Shown: piece after piece, positions 1 to 8,731 of the stretch
How the letters are laid out: each line of letters begins with the position of its first letter
How positions within the stretch are numbered: the stretch's first letter is position 1
Origin: DAOTXS01 sp034433515
GTDB taxonomy: Bacteria; Chloroflexota; Anaerolineae; UBA4142
Length of the DNA stretch: 64,000 nt
Assembly: GCA_034433515.1 (NCBI GenBank)
Contig: DAOUAL010000065.1
Location: forward strand, 1 to 64,000
Direction of reading: 5' to 3'
Position numbers and translations under genes: made by a program
Notes under the pieces: generated by a model
What the model was told of the DNA's origin: nothing
What the model saw: the letters and a program-made list of their open reading frames with translations, nothing else
The model's database searches: none

Positions 1-641
1 CCGACGCCGCCGAGTCCGTGAATCGCTTGGGGTTTGAGACGTTCCGACGGAACGTCTGTACTGCTCAGCGCGGCGGCTTGACCCGCCGCGAGCGCGTCGC
101 GCAATTGCGCCATCAATTCATCGCGTCCCGTGAAATGTGGATTGCGCGGAAAGGGGAGGTTCCAGATAGCGGGCATCGTCCCAGGAAACCGTAGGGGCGG
201 GGTCATCCCGCCCGTGCGCGCGGGAAACGCGGGTGCGGTGGTGGGCTTGGCGCGTCCACGCTTGACGCCATCGAGCAAACGTTGGCGCGCGGTCGCTTCG
301 TCCGCGCCGACAAGGTCAATGTAGATGCGCGCGCGGAACAATCCTTCATCGTCGAATGATTCGATGCGAACGGGGATGAGTTTATCGCCGGTGGGATCGC
401 GAGCCATCGCGGCTGACCATTCCTCGGCGGCGAATTTGGAAGCGAGATAGCGCGGTGAGAGGACGGCAAGGACGCGTTCGCACTCGTTGAGCGCGCGTTG
501 CATCTCGCTCACAAAATTTTTGCCGGGACGAAAATCCCACGCCTGAATCACCGTCGAGTAGCCCGCGTTTTCCAGTTCCCACGCGAGCCACTTTGCCCAC
601 GCTTCATCCGCCGTGGTGTAACTGACGAAGAAATCTTTCAT
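1..641 (-). CDS. TIR domain / NB-ARC protein, N-terminal part (cut by window edge)
   Basis: 213 codons are visible from the ATG at 641 and the frame is still open at base 1. Residues 1-135 form a TIR domain: the opening FFVSYTTADEAWAKW, the AWDFRPGKNFV loop, and SPRYLASKFAAEEW, where Glu74 fits the catalytic glutamate of NAD-cleaving TIRs. A Pro/Ala linker follows, then NPHFTGRDELM, the usual entry to STAND/NB-ARC ATPases. The last codons read GLGGVG, the start of a Walker A loop. Family knowledge: TIR-STAND proteins of bacteria act in defence or signalling, with the TIR consuming NAD+ after ligand binding by C-terminal repeats; that sensor part lies outside the window. The start has an AGGAG box 9 bases upstream and its own promoter. 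Function as antiphage protein is inference. Confidence 0.85.
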   Translation of the reverse strand, partial: MKDFFVSYTTADEAWAKWLAWELENAGYSTVIQAWDFRPGKNFVSEMQRALNECERVLAVLSPRYLASKFAAEEWSAAMARDPTGDKLIPVRIESFDDEGLFRARIYIDLVGADEATARQRLLDGVKRGRAKPTTAPAFPARTGGMTPPLRFPGTMPAIWNLPFPRNPHFTGRDELMAQLRDALAAGQAAALSSTDVPSERLKPQAIHGLGGV

Positions 642-683
642 TGGTGCGACTCCTGAGTCGTTTGTCCTTCGTCGTCCATCTTC

Positions 684-712
684 ATTATACCGCGATTGTG
701 AGGGGGGCGCAA
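684..712 (-). promoter_or_regulatory. Promoter of the TIR gene
   Basis: On the minus strand, TTGCGC (712-707), a 17-base spacer and a perfect TATAAT (689-684) precede the TIR gene by about 43 bases. The -35 matches consensus in four of six positions. Confidence 0.55.
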
Positions 713-761
713 TACTTTTTTGAAGTCCGATTGGGTGACTGATGAATTTTACTTCCGTAAC

Positions 762-833
762 CGGCGAATGAAATTCGCCGCAACCAAGACCCGAAGCCGC
801 CCTACGGCGGCTGGGAGACAAACCTGCGCAGGT
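762..833. repeat. Triple-palindrome intergenic element
   Basis: Three separate perfect inverted repeats in a row: CGGCGAAT/ATTCGCCG (762-780), AGCCGCC/GGCGGCT (795-812) and ACCTGCGCAGGT (822-833). The layout is that of a dispersed palindromic element. The stretch 642-890 otherwise holds only the TIR promoter. Confidence 0.6.
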
Positions 834-895
834 AGGTTCAAGTTGCCGACTCGTTTCTACTTTCTAGCGAAACCCTGCCCGCACAAATGTTCCGC

Positions 896-924
896 TTGAC
901 AGAACCTGCGGGGCGTGGTATGCT
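896..924 (+). promoter_or_regulatory. Promoter of the GntR gene and possibly the sugar operon
   Basis: TTGACA at 896-901, a 17-base spacer and TATGCT at 919-924. Transcription would start near 931, inside the operator described next. Confidence 0.75.
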
Positions 925-930
925 ATATTT

Positions 931-946
931 AGTGCACTAATGCACT
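931..946. promoter_or_regulatory. Palindromic operator, probably GntR autoregulatory
   Basis: Perfect 6-bp arms AGTGCA and TGCACT around CTAA, placed just after the -10 box and 26 bases before the GntR start. Its place over the transcription start fits repression by the adjacent GntR-family protein; that pairing is inference. Confidence 0.7.
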
Positions 947-971
947 ATTTGCCGTTCAGCGGAGAACCGGT

Positions 972-1703
972 ATGCCTCCTCGACGCTTTTCCCCTTATTA
1001 TCGCTGGTTGGAAGAAACCCTGCGTGAGGATATTGAGCAGGGGGTTTACCAGCCCGGCGATGCTCTGCCGACCGAACACGAATTGATGCGGCGTTACAAC
1101 CTTAGCATTACCACGGTGCGCCGGGCGGTCCACGATCTCGTGCAAGAAGGGTGGATCTATCGCCGAGCCGGCAAAGGGACTTTTGTCAAACGGAACAAGT
1201 TGGCAGAGCGATTGGCGCGGCTCACCTCGTTTGCGGAAGAAATGCAAAGCCGCAACATCATCCCCCATTTCCGATTGATCTGTGCCCAAGCCCAGGTCCC
1301 GCCGTCCGAGATTGCACGTGCGCTTAAATTATCACCACGACAAAAAGCATTTTTGATTGAACGGGTGCAAATCGCCAATAGTGAACCAATTGCCTTGGCG
1401 CGCGGTTATTGGATTCCCGAAATTGGCGAGCGGCTGGTGGAAAGCGATCTCAATCGGATTGCCTTGTACGAGATTGTTGAGCAACACTTGCACATTCCGC
1501 TGGTCGAAGCAGACGAATCGCTGAGTGCGGCGATTGCCGATCGGCGTATGGCGCACGAACTCGATATTCCGCGAAATGCGCCACTCCTTGTTCGTCGCCG
1601 TTTGACATATACCACAGAAATGCGTCCCATCGAATTCACGACCACCTTCTATCGTGCGGATCGTTATGAATACAAAATTCGTTTGGCTCGCCATGGTGTT
1701 TGA
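972..1703 (+). CDS. GntR/HutC-family transcriptional regulator
   Basis: 243 residues. Residues about 10-75 are a winged helix of GntR type (EEDIEQGVYQPGDALPTE-like opening, then LMRRYNLSITTVRRAVHDL and RRAGKGTFV). Residues about 95-235 match the UTRA ligand domain of the HutC subfamily, which commonly binds sugars, sugar phosphates or amino-acid derivatives and releases DNA. It lies directly upstream of, and codirectional with, the sugar transport and catabolism genes and has a palindrome in its own promoter, so it probably controls itself and the operon. Effector unknown. Confidence 0.9.
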   Translation: MPPRRFSPYYRWLEETLREDIEQGVYQPGDALPTEHELMRRYNLSITTVRRAVHDLVQEGWIYRRAGKGTFVKRNKLAERLARLTSFAEEMQSRNIIPHFRLICAQAQVPPSEIARALKLSPRQKAFLIERVQIANSEPIALARGYWIPEIGERLVESDLNRIALYEIVEQHLHIPLVEADESLSAAIADRRMAHELDIPRNAPLLVRRRLTYTTEMRPIEFTTTFYRADRYEYKIRLARHGV

Positions 1704-1761
1704 CTATCGGGCGCGGTAACGATCTGTGAATTGTAGAGGAGGTAAGGCATTCCAAGCAATC

Positions 1762-1776
1762 TAAAGTCGAACTTTA
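1762..1776. promoter_or_regulatory. Inverted repeat in the leader of the binding-protein gene
   Basis: TAAAGT and ACTTTA flank CGA, 36 bases upstream of the ABC binding-protein start. The spacer also holds a strong unused GAGGAGGT at 1736-1744. Operator or leader hairpin; weak evidence. Confidence 0.3.
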
Positions 1777-1811
1777 ACTCGTCCAATTCAAATGTCGAAG
1801 GAGACCTAGCG

Positions 1812-3209
1812 ATGAAAAAGCAAGTTCTGATCGTTGTGTTGATGGCGTTGGCGGTGCTGCTTCTGGCTGCCTGCGCGGCGCCCACTCCCGAACCCACCAA
1901 GGCACCACCTCCGCCAGCGTCAAGCAGTTCTGCCTCTTCCAGCGTGGCGCCAACCAAAGCCCCCGAACCCACCCAAGCCCCCGCATCCTCGGCGGCGCAA
2001 AAAATTGAACTACGAATCACTTGGTACAATGATGGCAACGAAGGCGATGTCATGCGCGCACTCTTGGACAAGTTCCAAACCGCCAATCCCAACATCACTG
2101 TCAAACTAGACACCGTGGCGTACGCCGATCTGGGCAAAATTCTGCAACCCCAAGTGGAATCGGGCACGCCGCCGGACCTTGCACGTGTAACCAACCTTGC
2201 TCAGTTCCAAGGGTACTACCTGGACCTACGACCGTACTTGACCAACGCGGCTGCTTGGGAAGCGAACTGGTCGCCGGCATTCCTAGGCGCACTCCGCAAA
2301 CCGGATGACAAGACCGGCTTGTATGGATTCCCAACCCAGTTTACCGTGAGTGGTCCATTCATCAATCGCACCCTGTTCAACCAAGCCGGCGTGCCAGTGC
2401 CTAGCGACACGAAAGAAAAAGTAACCTGGCAAGAATGGATTGATGCCGCGAAAAAAGTCGCTGCTGCCACCAAGACGCCTTATGCGGTTGCCATTGATCG
2501 TAGCGGACACCGTCTGTGGGGACCCGCGCTGAGTATGTGTGCCCATTTTGTTGACGGTTTGAACGAAACCAAATTCACCATTGATTCGCCCGGCTTTCGC
2601 AATGCCGCGAACATGTTGATCAGTTGGCACAAAGAAAAGATCACCCCGGCGGAAATCTGGGTCGGTGGTGGCGGTGGCTATGCTGCAGGCAACACCTTTT
2701 TTGTCAACGGTCAATTGGTGTTCTACTTTTCGGGGAACTGGCAAGTGGGACAATTCAATCAGTTGATCGGCAACAAGTTTGAATGGGATGTGGTTCCCAA
2801 TCCGTACGGCGATTGCGGTTCGACCGGGATGCCCGGAGGCGCGGCGTTGGTTGCGTTCAAAGCCACCAAGTATCCCAAAGAAGTCGCCAAACTGGTCGAG
2901 TACCTGACCACTGATGATGTGCTGGCGGAATTCTCTGCCAAATCGCTCTTCCTCCCCGGTTCGTTGAGTTTGGCGAAGAAGAGCATCACGTATCCTAGCG
3001 CGAGCAAGCAGATGAATGTCTTTCTCAAGGAAGTGGGCAAACTCACGCCCGAATCGTACTATCTACAGTTCAATGCGCTGGGGCAAACCCTCAATCCGGA
3101 AATGCGGGATCGCTTGAGCCAAGTGATCACCGGCGAATTGACGTTGGATGAAGCCATCAAGCGAATTCAGCAAAAGATGGATGAGGCTGCCGCTGCGATG
3201 AAGAAATAA
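1812..3209 (+). CDS. ABC sugar-binding lipoprotein (family 1 solute-binding protein)
   Basis: 465 residues. Signal peptide ends in LLLAAC, so Cys21 would be lipidated. Residues 22-62 are a Thr/Pro/Ser/Ala-rich tether, and the rest is a two-lobed extracellular solute-binding protein family 1 (MalE/UgpB-like), with ITWYNDGNEGDVMRALLDKF at the start of the mature domain. An AAGGAG box sits 8 bases before the ATG. It delivers a sugar or oligosaccharide to the two permeases that follow. No ATPase gene is nearby, so a shared MsmK/UgpC-type ATPase encoded elsewhere is expected. The ligand cannot be read from sequence; the downstream glycosidases point to a glycoside or acidic sugar. Confidence 0.9.
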   Translation: MKKQVLIVVLMALAVLLLAACAAPTPEPTKAPPPPASSSSASSSVAPTKAPEPTQAPASSAAQKIELRITWYNDGNEGDVMRALLDKFQTANPNITVKLDTVAYADLGKILQPQVESGTPPDLARVTNLAQFQGYYLDLRPYLTNAAAWEANWSPAFLGALRKPDDKTGLYGFPTQFTVSGPFINRTLFNQAGVPVPSDTKEKVTWQEWIDAAKKVAAATKTPYAVAIDRSGHRLWGPALSMCAHFVDGLNETKFTIDSPGFRNAANMLISWHKEKITPAEIWVGGGGGYAAGNTFFVNGQLVFYFSGNWQVGQFNQLIGNKFEWDVVPNPYGDCGSTGMPGGAALVAFKATKYPKEVAKLVEYLTTDDVLAEFSAKSLFLPGSLSLAKKSITYPSASKQMNVFLKEVGKLTPESYYLQFNALGQTLNPEMRDRLSQVITGELTLDEAIKRIQQKMDEAAAAMKK

Positions 3210-3228
3210 GCCCCCGTGAGTGTGTGTC

Positions 3229-3259
3229 TGCCGGGCTATCCCTAGGTGATAGCCCGGCA
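3229..3259 (+). terminator. Intercistronic hairpin after the binding-protein gene
   Basis: 12-bp perfect stem (3229-3240 with 3248-3259) and a 7-base loop, without a proper T-run. Such hairpins usually stabilise the binding-protein message or partly stop transcription so that permeases are made in lower amount. Confidence 0.6.
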
Positions 3260-3281
3260 TTCTTCCTGTTGGAGACACGCT

Positions 3282-4301
3282 ATGCAATCTGTGAAACCTT
3301 CACCCTCGCGATCATTTCGGCTTTCGGGCGATTCGGTGCTGGAGTTGTTTGTGTGGATTATGTCGTTGCTCGATTATGTGCTGGCGCCGCTCCAAAAACT
3401 GATTGGGTACAAACGCATGGCATACTTTTTTGTTCTCCCCAATCTGCTGATTTTTGGCATTTTTATTTTGGTCCCGATGATTTTGAATTTCTATTATGGC
3501 TTTACCAGCGGCGATTCCATCTTGCTGGAAAATCGTCCGATGGTTGGAATGGCGAATTTTGAAAAGATTTTCAGTTGCAAGGATTATCTGAGTCCCAACA
3601 CCTGCGCCGAGGATTTGTTTTGGCGCGGAGCGTGGAATACGGCAACCTTTGTCGTCTTCCAAGTCGCATTTATTATTCTGTTCTCGCTCATCACGGCACT
3701 CGCGTTGAATCGGGAGATCAAAGGTCGCGGTTTTTTCCGTGCGATGTTCTTTTACCCGGTTTTATTGTCGCCGGTGGTCGTTGCGCTGATCTGGAAATGG
3801 ATTCTGCAATACGATAGTGGTTTGCTCAATGCCTTTCTCGTTTCTCTGGGATTAAGCAAAGTCCCTTGGCTCCTCGATGCAAATTGGGCGCAGTGCTGGG
3901 TGATTACCGTCAGCGTGTGGGCGCAAATGGGATTCTTTACCTTGATCTTGCTGGCTGGCTTGCAATCCATTCCCAAAGAAATGTACGAAGCGGCTTCGAT
4001 GGATGGCGCAAACAAGTGGCGCACTTTTTGGAATGTGACCATGCCCTTGCTAATGCCGACGATGACCGTTGTCCTGGTTCTCGCGCTCATTCGCGCCGTG
4101 CAGGTGTTTGACCAAGTCTATGTGCTGACGCACGGGGGACCAGGTACTGCAACCCTCTATATCGTCCAATACATTTATCGTACGGCGTTCGAGTTCCGCA
4201 ATTACGGCACAGCGGCGGCGGCATCGTTGGTGCTAGCTATTGTCTTGCTCGTGCTCACCATCGGACAATTGATTTTCCAACGCCGACAGGAAGCAGTATA
4301 A
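3282..4301 (+). CDS. ABC sugar transporter permease (MalF/UgpA type)
   Basis: 339 residues with six membrane segments from about residue 37 on, and the EAASMDGANKWRTFWNVTMP loop, the EAA motif that contacts the ATPase. The ATG at 3282 is chosen over an in-frame one at 3246 because GGAG lies 7 bases before it and the earlier one sits inside the hairpin. Acts in the inner membrane with the next permease. Confidence 0.9.
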   Translation: MQSVKPSPSRSFRLSGDSVLELFVWIMSLLDYVLAPLQKLIGYKRMAYFFVLPNLLIFGIFILVPMILNFYYGFTSGDSILLENRPMVGMANFEKIFSCKDYLSPNTCAEDLFWRGAWNTATFVVFQVAFIILFSLITALALNREIKGRGFFRAMFFYPVLLSPVVVALIWKWILQYDSGLLNAFLVSLGLSKVPWLLDANWAQCWVITVSVWAQMGFFTLILLAGLQSIPKEMYEAASMDGANKWRTFWNVTMPLLMPTMTVVLVLALIRAVQVFDQVYVLTHGGPGTATLYIVQYIYRTAFEFRNYGTAAAASLVLAIVLLVLTIGQLIFQRRQEAV

Positions 4302-4419
4302 CGACTGCTGACCGCAGACAGGCCACCGTGTTCTCAGCGGTCTTGCCAATGGTTGTTTAAGGAGTTGTTCATTCGCCGTTGGCGCACCAGCAGAGAAATG
4401 AAAATAAGCGGGTGCGGTC

Positions 4420-4463
4420 GTAGTACGGCGATTGATCGCCCGCGCGATGAATCGCGCGACTAC
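4420..4463. repeat. Nested palindromic intergenic element
   Basis: GTAGT (4420-4424) and ACTAC (4459-4463) enclose two further palindromes, GGCGATTGATCGCC and CGCGCGATGAATCGCGCG. The spacer 4302-4488 carries no gene. The build resembles the element at 762-833 and suggests a dispersed, hairpin-forming repeat. Confidence 0.6.
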
Positions 4464-4488
4464 AAGCCTATTTTCAAGGGAGGCACGC

Positions 4489-5544
4489 ATGAGGTCTATT
4501 CTCGACTTTCTCACTCGCCGTCGTGGCGGCAAGCATTTTGATATCACCGATATTATCACGTATGCTTATTTGCTCGTTGGCGTGCTTGTGATGTTTGGTC
4601 CCGTCGTGTGGCTCGTGATGTCGTCCTTCAAACCGTTGTCTGGCTTGTATGAATTTCCTCCCACGTTTCTGCCCTACAAACAAGAAGTGGTCAAGGTCGA
4701 AGGATATGATAAACCGCTTCCCCTGTACGATGTAACCATGACCGATGGTTCAGTGCGCCGCCTCGCGCAGATTTCTCAGGTCGGCATCGGCGCGCGTATG
4801 ATTGATCCTGCCCAACCCAACGCCAAACCGATTGATATTAAACTGGATCAACGAACGCCGGTGCGCTCTGTCTTTTTCGAGTGGGATAACTATATCGGCG
4901 CAGTTCAGAAATTTCCATTCCTGACCTATCTTCAAAATTCGGTGATTGTTACCACGTGTGCCACCCTGATTACCTTGCTCATCAACAGTATGGCGGCATA
5001 CGCCCTGAGCAAGTACGAATTTCGCGGACGCGATGCGATTTTTCTCATCATCATTAGCACGCTCATGGTTCCCGTATCGGTGATTCTGGTCCCGGCATTT
5101 CTTGTGATTGCCAAGGTGGGCTGGACAAACAATTTACTCGGGTTGATCATTCCCGGCGCGGCAACCCCTACGGGCGTCTTTTTGTTACGGCAATATATGC
5201 TCACGATCCCGGATGATTTGATTCAATCCGCGCGTATTGACGGCGCCGGCGAATGGCGCATCTATGCGCAAATCATTTTGCCACTCACCGGCCCCGCACT
5301 CGCGGTCCTGGCAATCTTTTCCGTGATGTGGCGCTGGAATGATTTTCTCTGGCCCCTCATCGTTGTGAGCAAAACCGAACTCTTTACCCTGCAGGTCGGG
5401 TTGAATGCCTTTCAAGGCGAACTGCAGCAACAATGGAATTACATTCTGGCAATGACGGTATTGACACTCTTGCCCATCACCATTGTCTTTGCGTTCTTGG
5501 AAAAATACATCACCACCGGCATTGCCACCACCGGAATGAAATAA
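4489..5544 (+). CDS. ABC sugar transporter permease (MalG type) with long periplasmic insert
   Basis: 351 residues; typical MalG-type permeases have about 280. The EAA loop reads QSARIDGAGEWRIYAQIILP. Between the first and second membrane segments there is an insert of about 70 residues (from about 65 to 135, with PLYDVTMTDGSVRRLAQ) that usual MalG proteins lack and that could contact the binding protein. The start at 4489 follows AGGGAGG by 5 bases; the earlier in-frame ATG at 4432 lies inside the palindromic repeat and is rejected. Confidence 0.9.
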   Translation: MRSILDFLTRRRGGKHFDITDIITYAYLLVGVLVMFGPVVWLVMSSFKPLSGLYEFPPTFLPYKQEVVKVEGYDKPLPLYDVTMTDGSVRRLAQISQVGIGARMIDPAQPNAKPIDIKLDQRTPVRSVFFEWDNYIGAVQKFPFLTYLQNSVIVTTCATLITLLINSMAAYALSKYEFRGRDAIFLIIISTLMVPVSVILVPAFLVIAKVGWTNNLLGLIIPGAATPTGVFLLRQYMLTIPDDLIQSARIDGAGEWRIYAQIILPLTGPALAVLAIFSVMWRWNDFLWPLIVVSKTELFTLQVGLNAFQGELQQQWNYILAMTVLTLLPITIVFAFLEKYITTGIATTGMK

Positions 5545-7944
5545 ATGCGATTGACTCAAGTAACGCGCGTTACCTTGAATAACGCCACTGCGCATCCGCT
5601 CGTGTTCCTAGGGGAGCGCGGTGAACGTTTGCAAGTTTCGATTCTCGACGACGATTTGATCCGAGTGCAACTTTTCCCCCATGGTAAACCCAGGTTGAGT
5701 CGAACATGGGCGGTTGTCGGCAAAGACGGCGACGTGCCACGCGAGGGGCGTCGCCGCGATGATCTTTCGCCATTTCGCTTGCCGTCATTTGCTATCGAAC
5801 AGCAAAACGATTCGCTTTGCATTCGCACGCAGAAACTCCAATTCGATCTGACACTCGATCCGTTTGCGATCACTTGGCACGCTGCCAGCGGTGAACCTTT
5901 CGCCTCCGATTTGTTGGAGCGCGCGTATGCCTACGATCGTGCCGGCAAAGCGATTTGGCACTATATGCTTCATCGTTCCGACGAACATTATTATGGATTC
6001 GGCGAACGCTCGGGCGAACTCGATAAAGCGAAACGACGCATGCGCATGTTGAATCTGGATGCGCTCGGCTACAGCGCGCGCACGGGCGATCCACTGTACA
6101 AGCATTGGCCCTTTTACATTACCTTCATTCCCGAATTGCAAATCGCGTATGGCCTGTTCTACGACAACCTTGCCACGACCACGTTCGAGATGGGCGGCGA
6201 GATTGACAATTATTACGCACCGTATCGTTACTATCAAGCCGACGATGGCGACCTCGATTACTATTTCATTTTCGGTCCCAGTATCATCGAGGTCGTAGAA
6301 AAATTTTCTGCGCTGATTGGACGTATGCCATTGCCGCCGCGTTGGTCGCTGGGGTATCTGGGCACGACCATGACATATTTCGATGCGCCGGATGCGCAGG
6401 AGCAACTCAAAAAGTTTGTCGCGCTGTGCAACGAACATCGGATTCCGTGTGATGTGTTTCATCTGGCGTCAGGTTACACGCTCGATGAAAATTTCAAGCG
6501 CAATGTGTTTACCTGGAATCGTCAGCGTTTTCCCAATCCACGCGCTATGGTTGAAGATTTTGCGAATGCCGGCATCAAACTCGCGGCGAACGTCAAACCC
6601 GCACTGCTAACCACGCATCCACGATATAATGAGGTGGCGCAGTTTGAAGGCTTTGTAAAATCGTCCGAGAGTGAGGCACCAGAGATTTCAATGTTCTGGG
6701 GCGGCGATGCGTCGTACCTCGATTTTACGAATCCGAAAACCTTCGATTGGTGGAAACACAATGTGCGTGAACAGTTGCTCGAGTACGGCATCATCGGCAT
6801 CTGGAACGATAACAACGAATACGAAATCTGGGACGATGACGCGCGATGCAACGGTTTTGGCGAAACGGTGCCTGTGGGTCTCGCGCGCCCCTTGCATGCC
6901 TTATTGATGGCACGCGCCTCGTACGAAGCGCAACGCGAATTTTATCCGAATGCGCGATTGTATTTGTTGACGCGCTCGGCGTGTCCGGGAACACAACGAT
7001 ACGCGCAAACATGGTCGGGCGACAACTTGTCGTCTTGGGAAACGTTGCAATACAATATTCCGATGGGACTGGGCTTGTCGCTTTCGGGAATGCCTTGCAC
7101 CGGACACGACATCGGTGGATTCACCGGCTACAAACCATCGCCTGAACTGTTTGTGCGCTGGGTGCAAAATGCCGCGCTGCATCCGCGCTTTGCGATGAAC
7201 TCGTGGCATCTCGATGGAAGCGTCAACGAACCGTGGATGTATCCCGAGGTCTTGCCGATTATCCGCGAATGGTTCGAGATTCGCTATCGGTTGATGCCGT
7301 ACTTGTATGCGCTTTATTTTGAAGCATCGCAAACCGGTCATCCCATCATTCGTCCGCTGGTGTACGAATTTCCGCACGACGAACGCTGTTACATCGAATC
7401 GTTCGATTTTATGCTGGGTCCGAATCTGCTCGTTGCTTCGGTATTTGAAGATGGCGTGCGCACACGCCGCGTTTATCTACCCGCAGCGACAGATTGGTAC
7501 GATTTTTATTCCGGCGAATATCATCGCGGCGGACAAGAAATCGAAATTGATGCGCCGTTGGAACGCATTCCGCTGTTGGTGCGCGCGGGTGGAATGATTC
7601 CAATGGGCAAGGCGATGAAATATGTTGGCGCGGAGCCGGATGATTGGCGCCAAGTGTTTGTTTATCCGCACTGCGATGAAGGTCGTGGCGAATTTACGCT
7701 CATCGAAGATGATGGTGTATCGCTCAATTATCGGCACGGCGAGTACGCCCAAGTGCGTTTGAGCGCCGAAGCAACACGTGAAGCGATAGCGTTATACGTT
7801 GATGTGAGTGGCAATTATCCATTACCGTACGACCATATCGAATTTGTTTTGCCGCGCGGCGAAAATCGGCGCCTTGTGACACGCGGCAAGGTGTGGACGG
7901 ATGATCAAGATCGGAAACATATCCAAGTAGATTTGAAGGAGTAG
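5545..7944 (+). CDS. Glycoside hydrolase family 31 (alpha-glycosidase)
   Basis: 799 residues, soluble, no signal peptide. N-terminal beta-sandwich to about 255, then a TIM barrel. The nucleophile is Asp422 in GIWNDNNEYEIW and the acid/base Asp493 in TWSGDNLSSWETL; HDIGGF follows. The substrate loop reads FHLASGYTLDENFKRNVFTW and lacks the Arg-x-x-Trp pair recalled from sulfoquinovosidases. The stop of the permease gene abuts the ATG, so the two are translationally coupled. Probably hydrolyses the imported alpha-glycoside in the cytoplasm; exact specificity not determinable here. Confidence 0.9.
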   Translation: MRLTQVTRVTLNNATAHPLVFLGERGERLQVSILDDDLIRVQLFPHGKPRLSRTWAVVGKDGDVPREGRRRDDLSPFRLPSFAIEQQNDSLCIRTQKLQFDLTLDPFAITWHAASGEPFASDLLERAYAYDRAGKAIWHYMLHRSDEHYYGFGERSGELDKAKRRMRMLNLDALGYSARTGDPLYKHWPFYITFIPELQIAYGLFYDNLATTTFEMGGEIDNYYAPYRYYQADDGDLDYYFIFGPSIIEVVEKFSALIGRMPLPPRWSLGYLGTTMTYFDAPDAQEQLKKFVALCNEHRIPCDVFHLASGYTLDENFKRNVFTWNRQRFPNPRAMVEDFANAGIKLAANVKPALLTTHPRYNEVAQFEGFVKSSESEAPEISMFWGGDASYLDFTNPKTFDWWKHNVREQLLEYGIIGIWNDNNEYEIWDDDARCNGFGETVPVGLARPLHALLMARASYEAQREFYPNARLYLLTRSACPGTQRYAQTWSGDNLSSWETLQYNIPMGLGLSLSGMPCTGHDIGGFTGYKPSPELFVRWVQNAALHPRFAMNSWHLDGSVNEPWMYPEVLPIIREWFEIRYRLMPYLYALYFEASQTGHPIIRPLVYEFPHDERCYIESFDFMLGPNLLVASVFEDGVRTRRVYLPAATDWYDFYSGEYHRGGQEIEIDAPLERIPLLVRAGGMIPMGKAMKYVGAEPDDWRQVFVYPHCDEGRGEFTLIEDDGVSLNYRHGEYAQVRLSAEATREAIALYVDVSGNYPLPYDHIEFVLPRGENRRLVTRGKVWTDDQDRKHIQVDLKE

Positions 7945-7950
7945 ATGCCA

Positions 7951-8613
7951 ATGAAATTTTTTCTCGATTCCGCAAAGGTGGACGAAGTCAAGTACGCGCT
8001 GGAAATGTGGAACATTGATGGCGTAACGAGCAATCCGCGCCACGTGCGCCATAGCGGCAAGCCATTTCTCACCGCGATCAATGAAATCGGCCGTCTGCTT
8101 GCCGGAACGGACAAGACACTTTCGGTCGAAGTGAATCCGCATCACACCGATCCGAAAGCCATGTTCGACGAAGGTGTGAAACTCGCGGCAATGTGCCCGA
8201 ACTTTGTCATCAAGCTTCCCGCGACGGAAGCCGGTTTCAAAGCGTTAGCGATGTTGCGCGAAAAAAATATTCGTGTGAATCTCACGCTGGTTTTTTCGGC
8301 GGCGCAAGCACTCCAAGCCGCGCGCCTCGGTGCAATGTACACATCGGTGTTCGTCGGTTGGAAAGAAGCCAACGGCGAAGAGATTTCGCACCTCGTCGGT
8401 GAAATTACGCGCATTTATCGCAACTATGATTTCAAGACCCAGGTTCTGGTGGCCGCGGTTCGCAATGCGCGCCAAATCGTCGAAGCCGGGATTGCCGGGG
8501 CAGACATTGTCACGGCTGGTTTCGACGTGTACAAAGATGCGTTCGATCATCCGTACACGGCGAAAGGTTTGAAATTGTTTAGCGATAACTGGGACGCCAC
8601 CCCGTATCAGTAA
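7951..8613 (+). CDS. Fructose-6-phosphate aldolase / transaldolase-family protein
   Basis: 220 residues, the size of FSA-type transaldolases. MKFFLDSAKVDEVKYAL and DGVTSNP open the barrel, and Lys in FVIKLPATEAG is the expected Schiff-base lysine. The ATG at 7951 has AAGGAG 9 bases upstream; the ATG at 7945 is too close to that box. The family splits or transfers a three-carbon unit from ketose phosphates, and one branch acts on 6-sulfofructose in the transaldolase form of sulfoglycolysis. Which branch this belongs to is not decided by what can be read here. Confidence 0.85.
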   Translation: MKFFLDSAKVDEVKYALEMWNIDGVTSNPRHVRHSGKPFLTAINEIGRLLAGTDKTLSVEVNPHHTDPKAMFDEGVKLAAMCPNFVIKLPATEAGFKALAMLREKNIRVNLTLVFSAAQALQAARLGAMYTSVFVGWKEANGEEISHLVGEITRIYRNYDFKTQVLVAAVRNARQIVEAGIAGADIVTAGFDVYKDAFDHPYTAKGLKLFSDNWDATPYQ

Positions 8614-8616
8614 ACG

Positions 8617-8722
8617 GTGTTCGGCAATCAGTGTTCAGTAAGCAGTGTTCAGTAAGCAGTATTCAGTATTCAGAAACTGTCCCACTGAATACTGAAAACT
8701 GAAAACTACATACTGCATACTG
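8617..8722. repeat. Short-period repeat filling the spacer
   Basis: Degenerate copies of CAGTATTCAG/CAGTGTTCAGTAAG, followed by inverted copies (CTGAATACTG, CTGAAAACTG). Arms at 8664-8673 and 8685-8694 pair perfectly over 10 bp, so the repeat folds into a hairpin between two codirectional genes. Confidence 0.75.
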
Positions 8723-8731
8723 AGGTAACGA

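Noticed and set aside
4432..4488. N-terminal extension of the MalG-type permease
   Set aside because: These codons fall in a palindromic repeat and precede the ribosome binding site at 4477-4483.
5545..7944. Sulfoquinovosidase identity of the first GH31
   Set aside because: The substrate loop reads FKRNVFTW and does not show the Arg-x-x-Trp pair I recall for sulfoquinovosidases, so only GH31 membership is claimed.
8617..8722. Repeats that at first look resemble a CRISPR array
   Set aside because: The repeated words are 7-12 bases long, degenerate and contiguous, with inverted copies and no unique spacers; no cas genes nearby.
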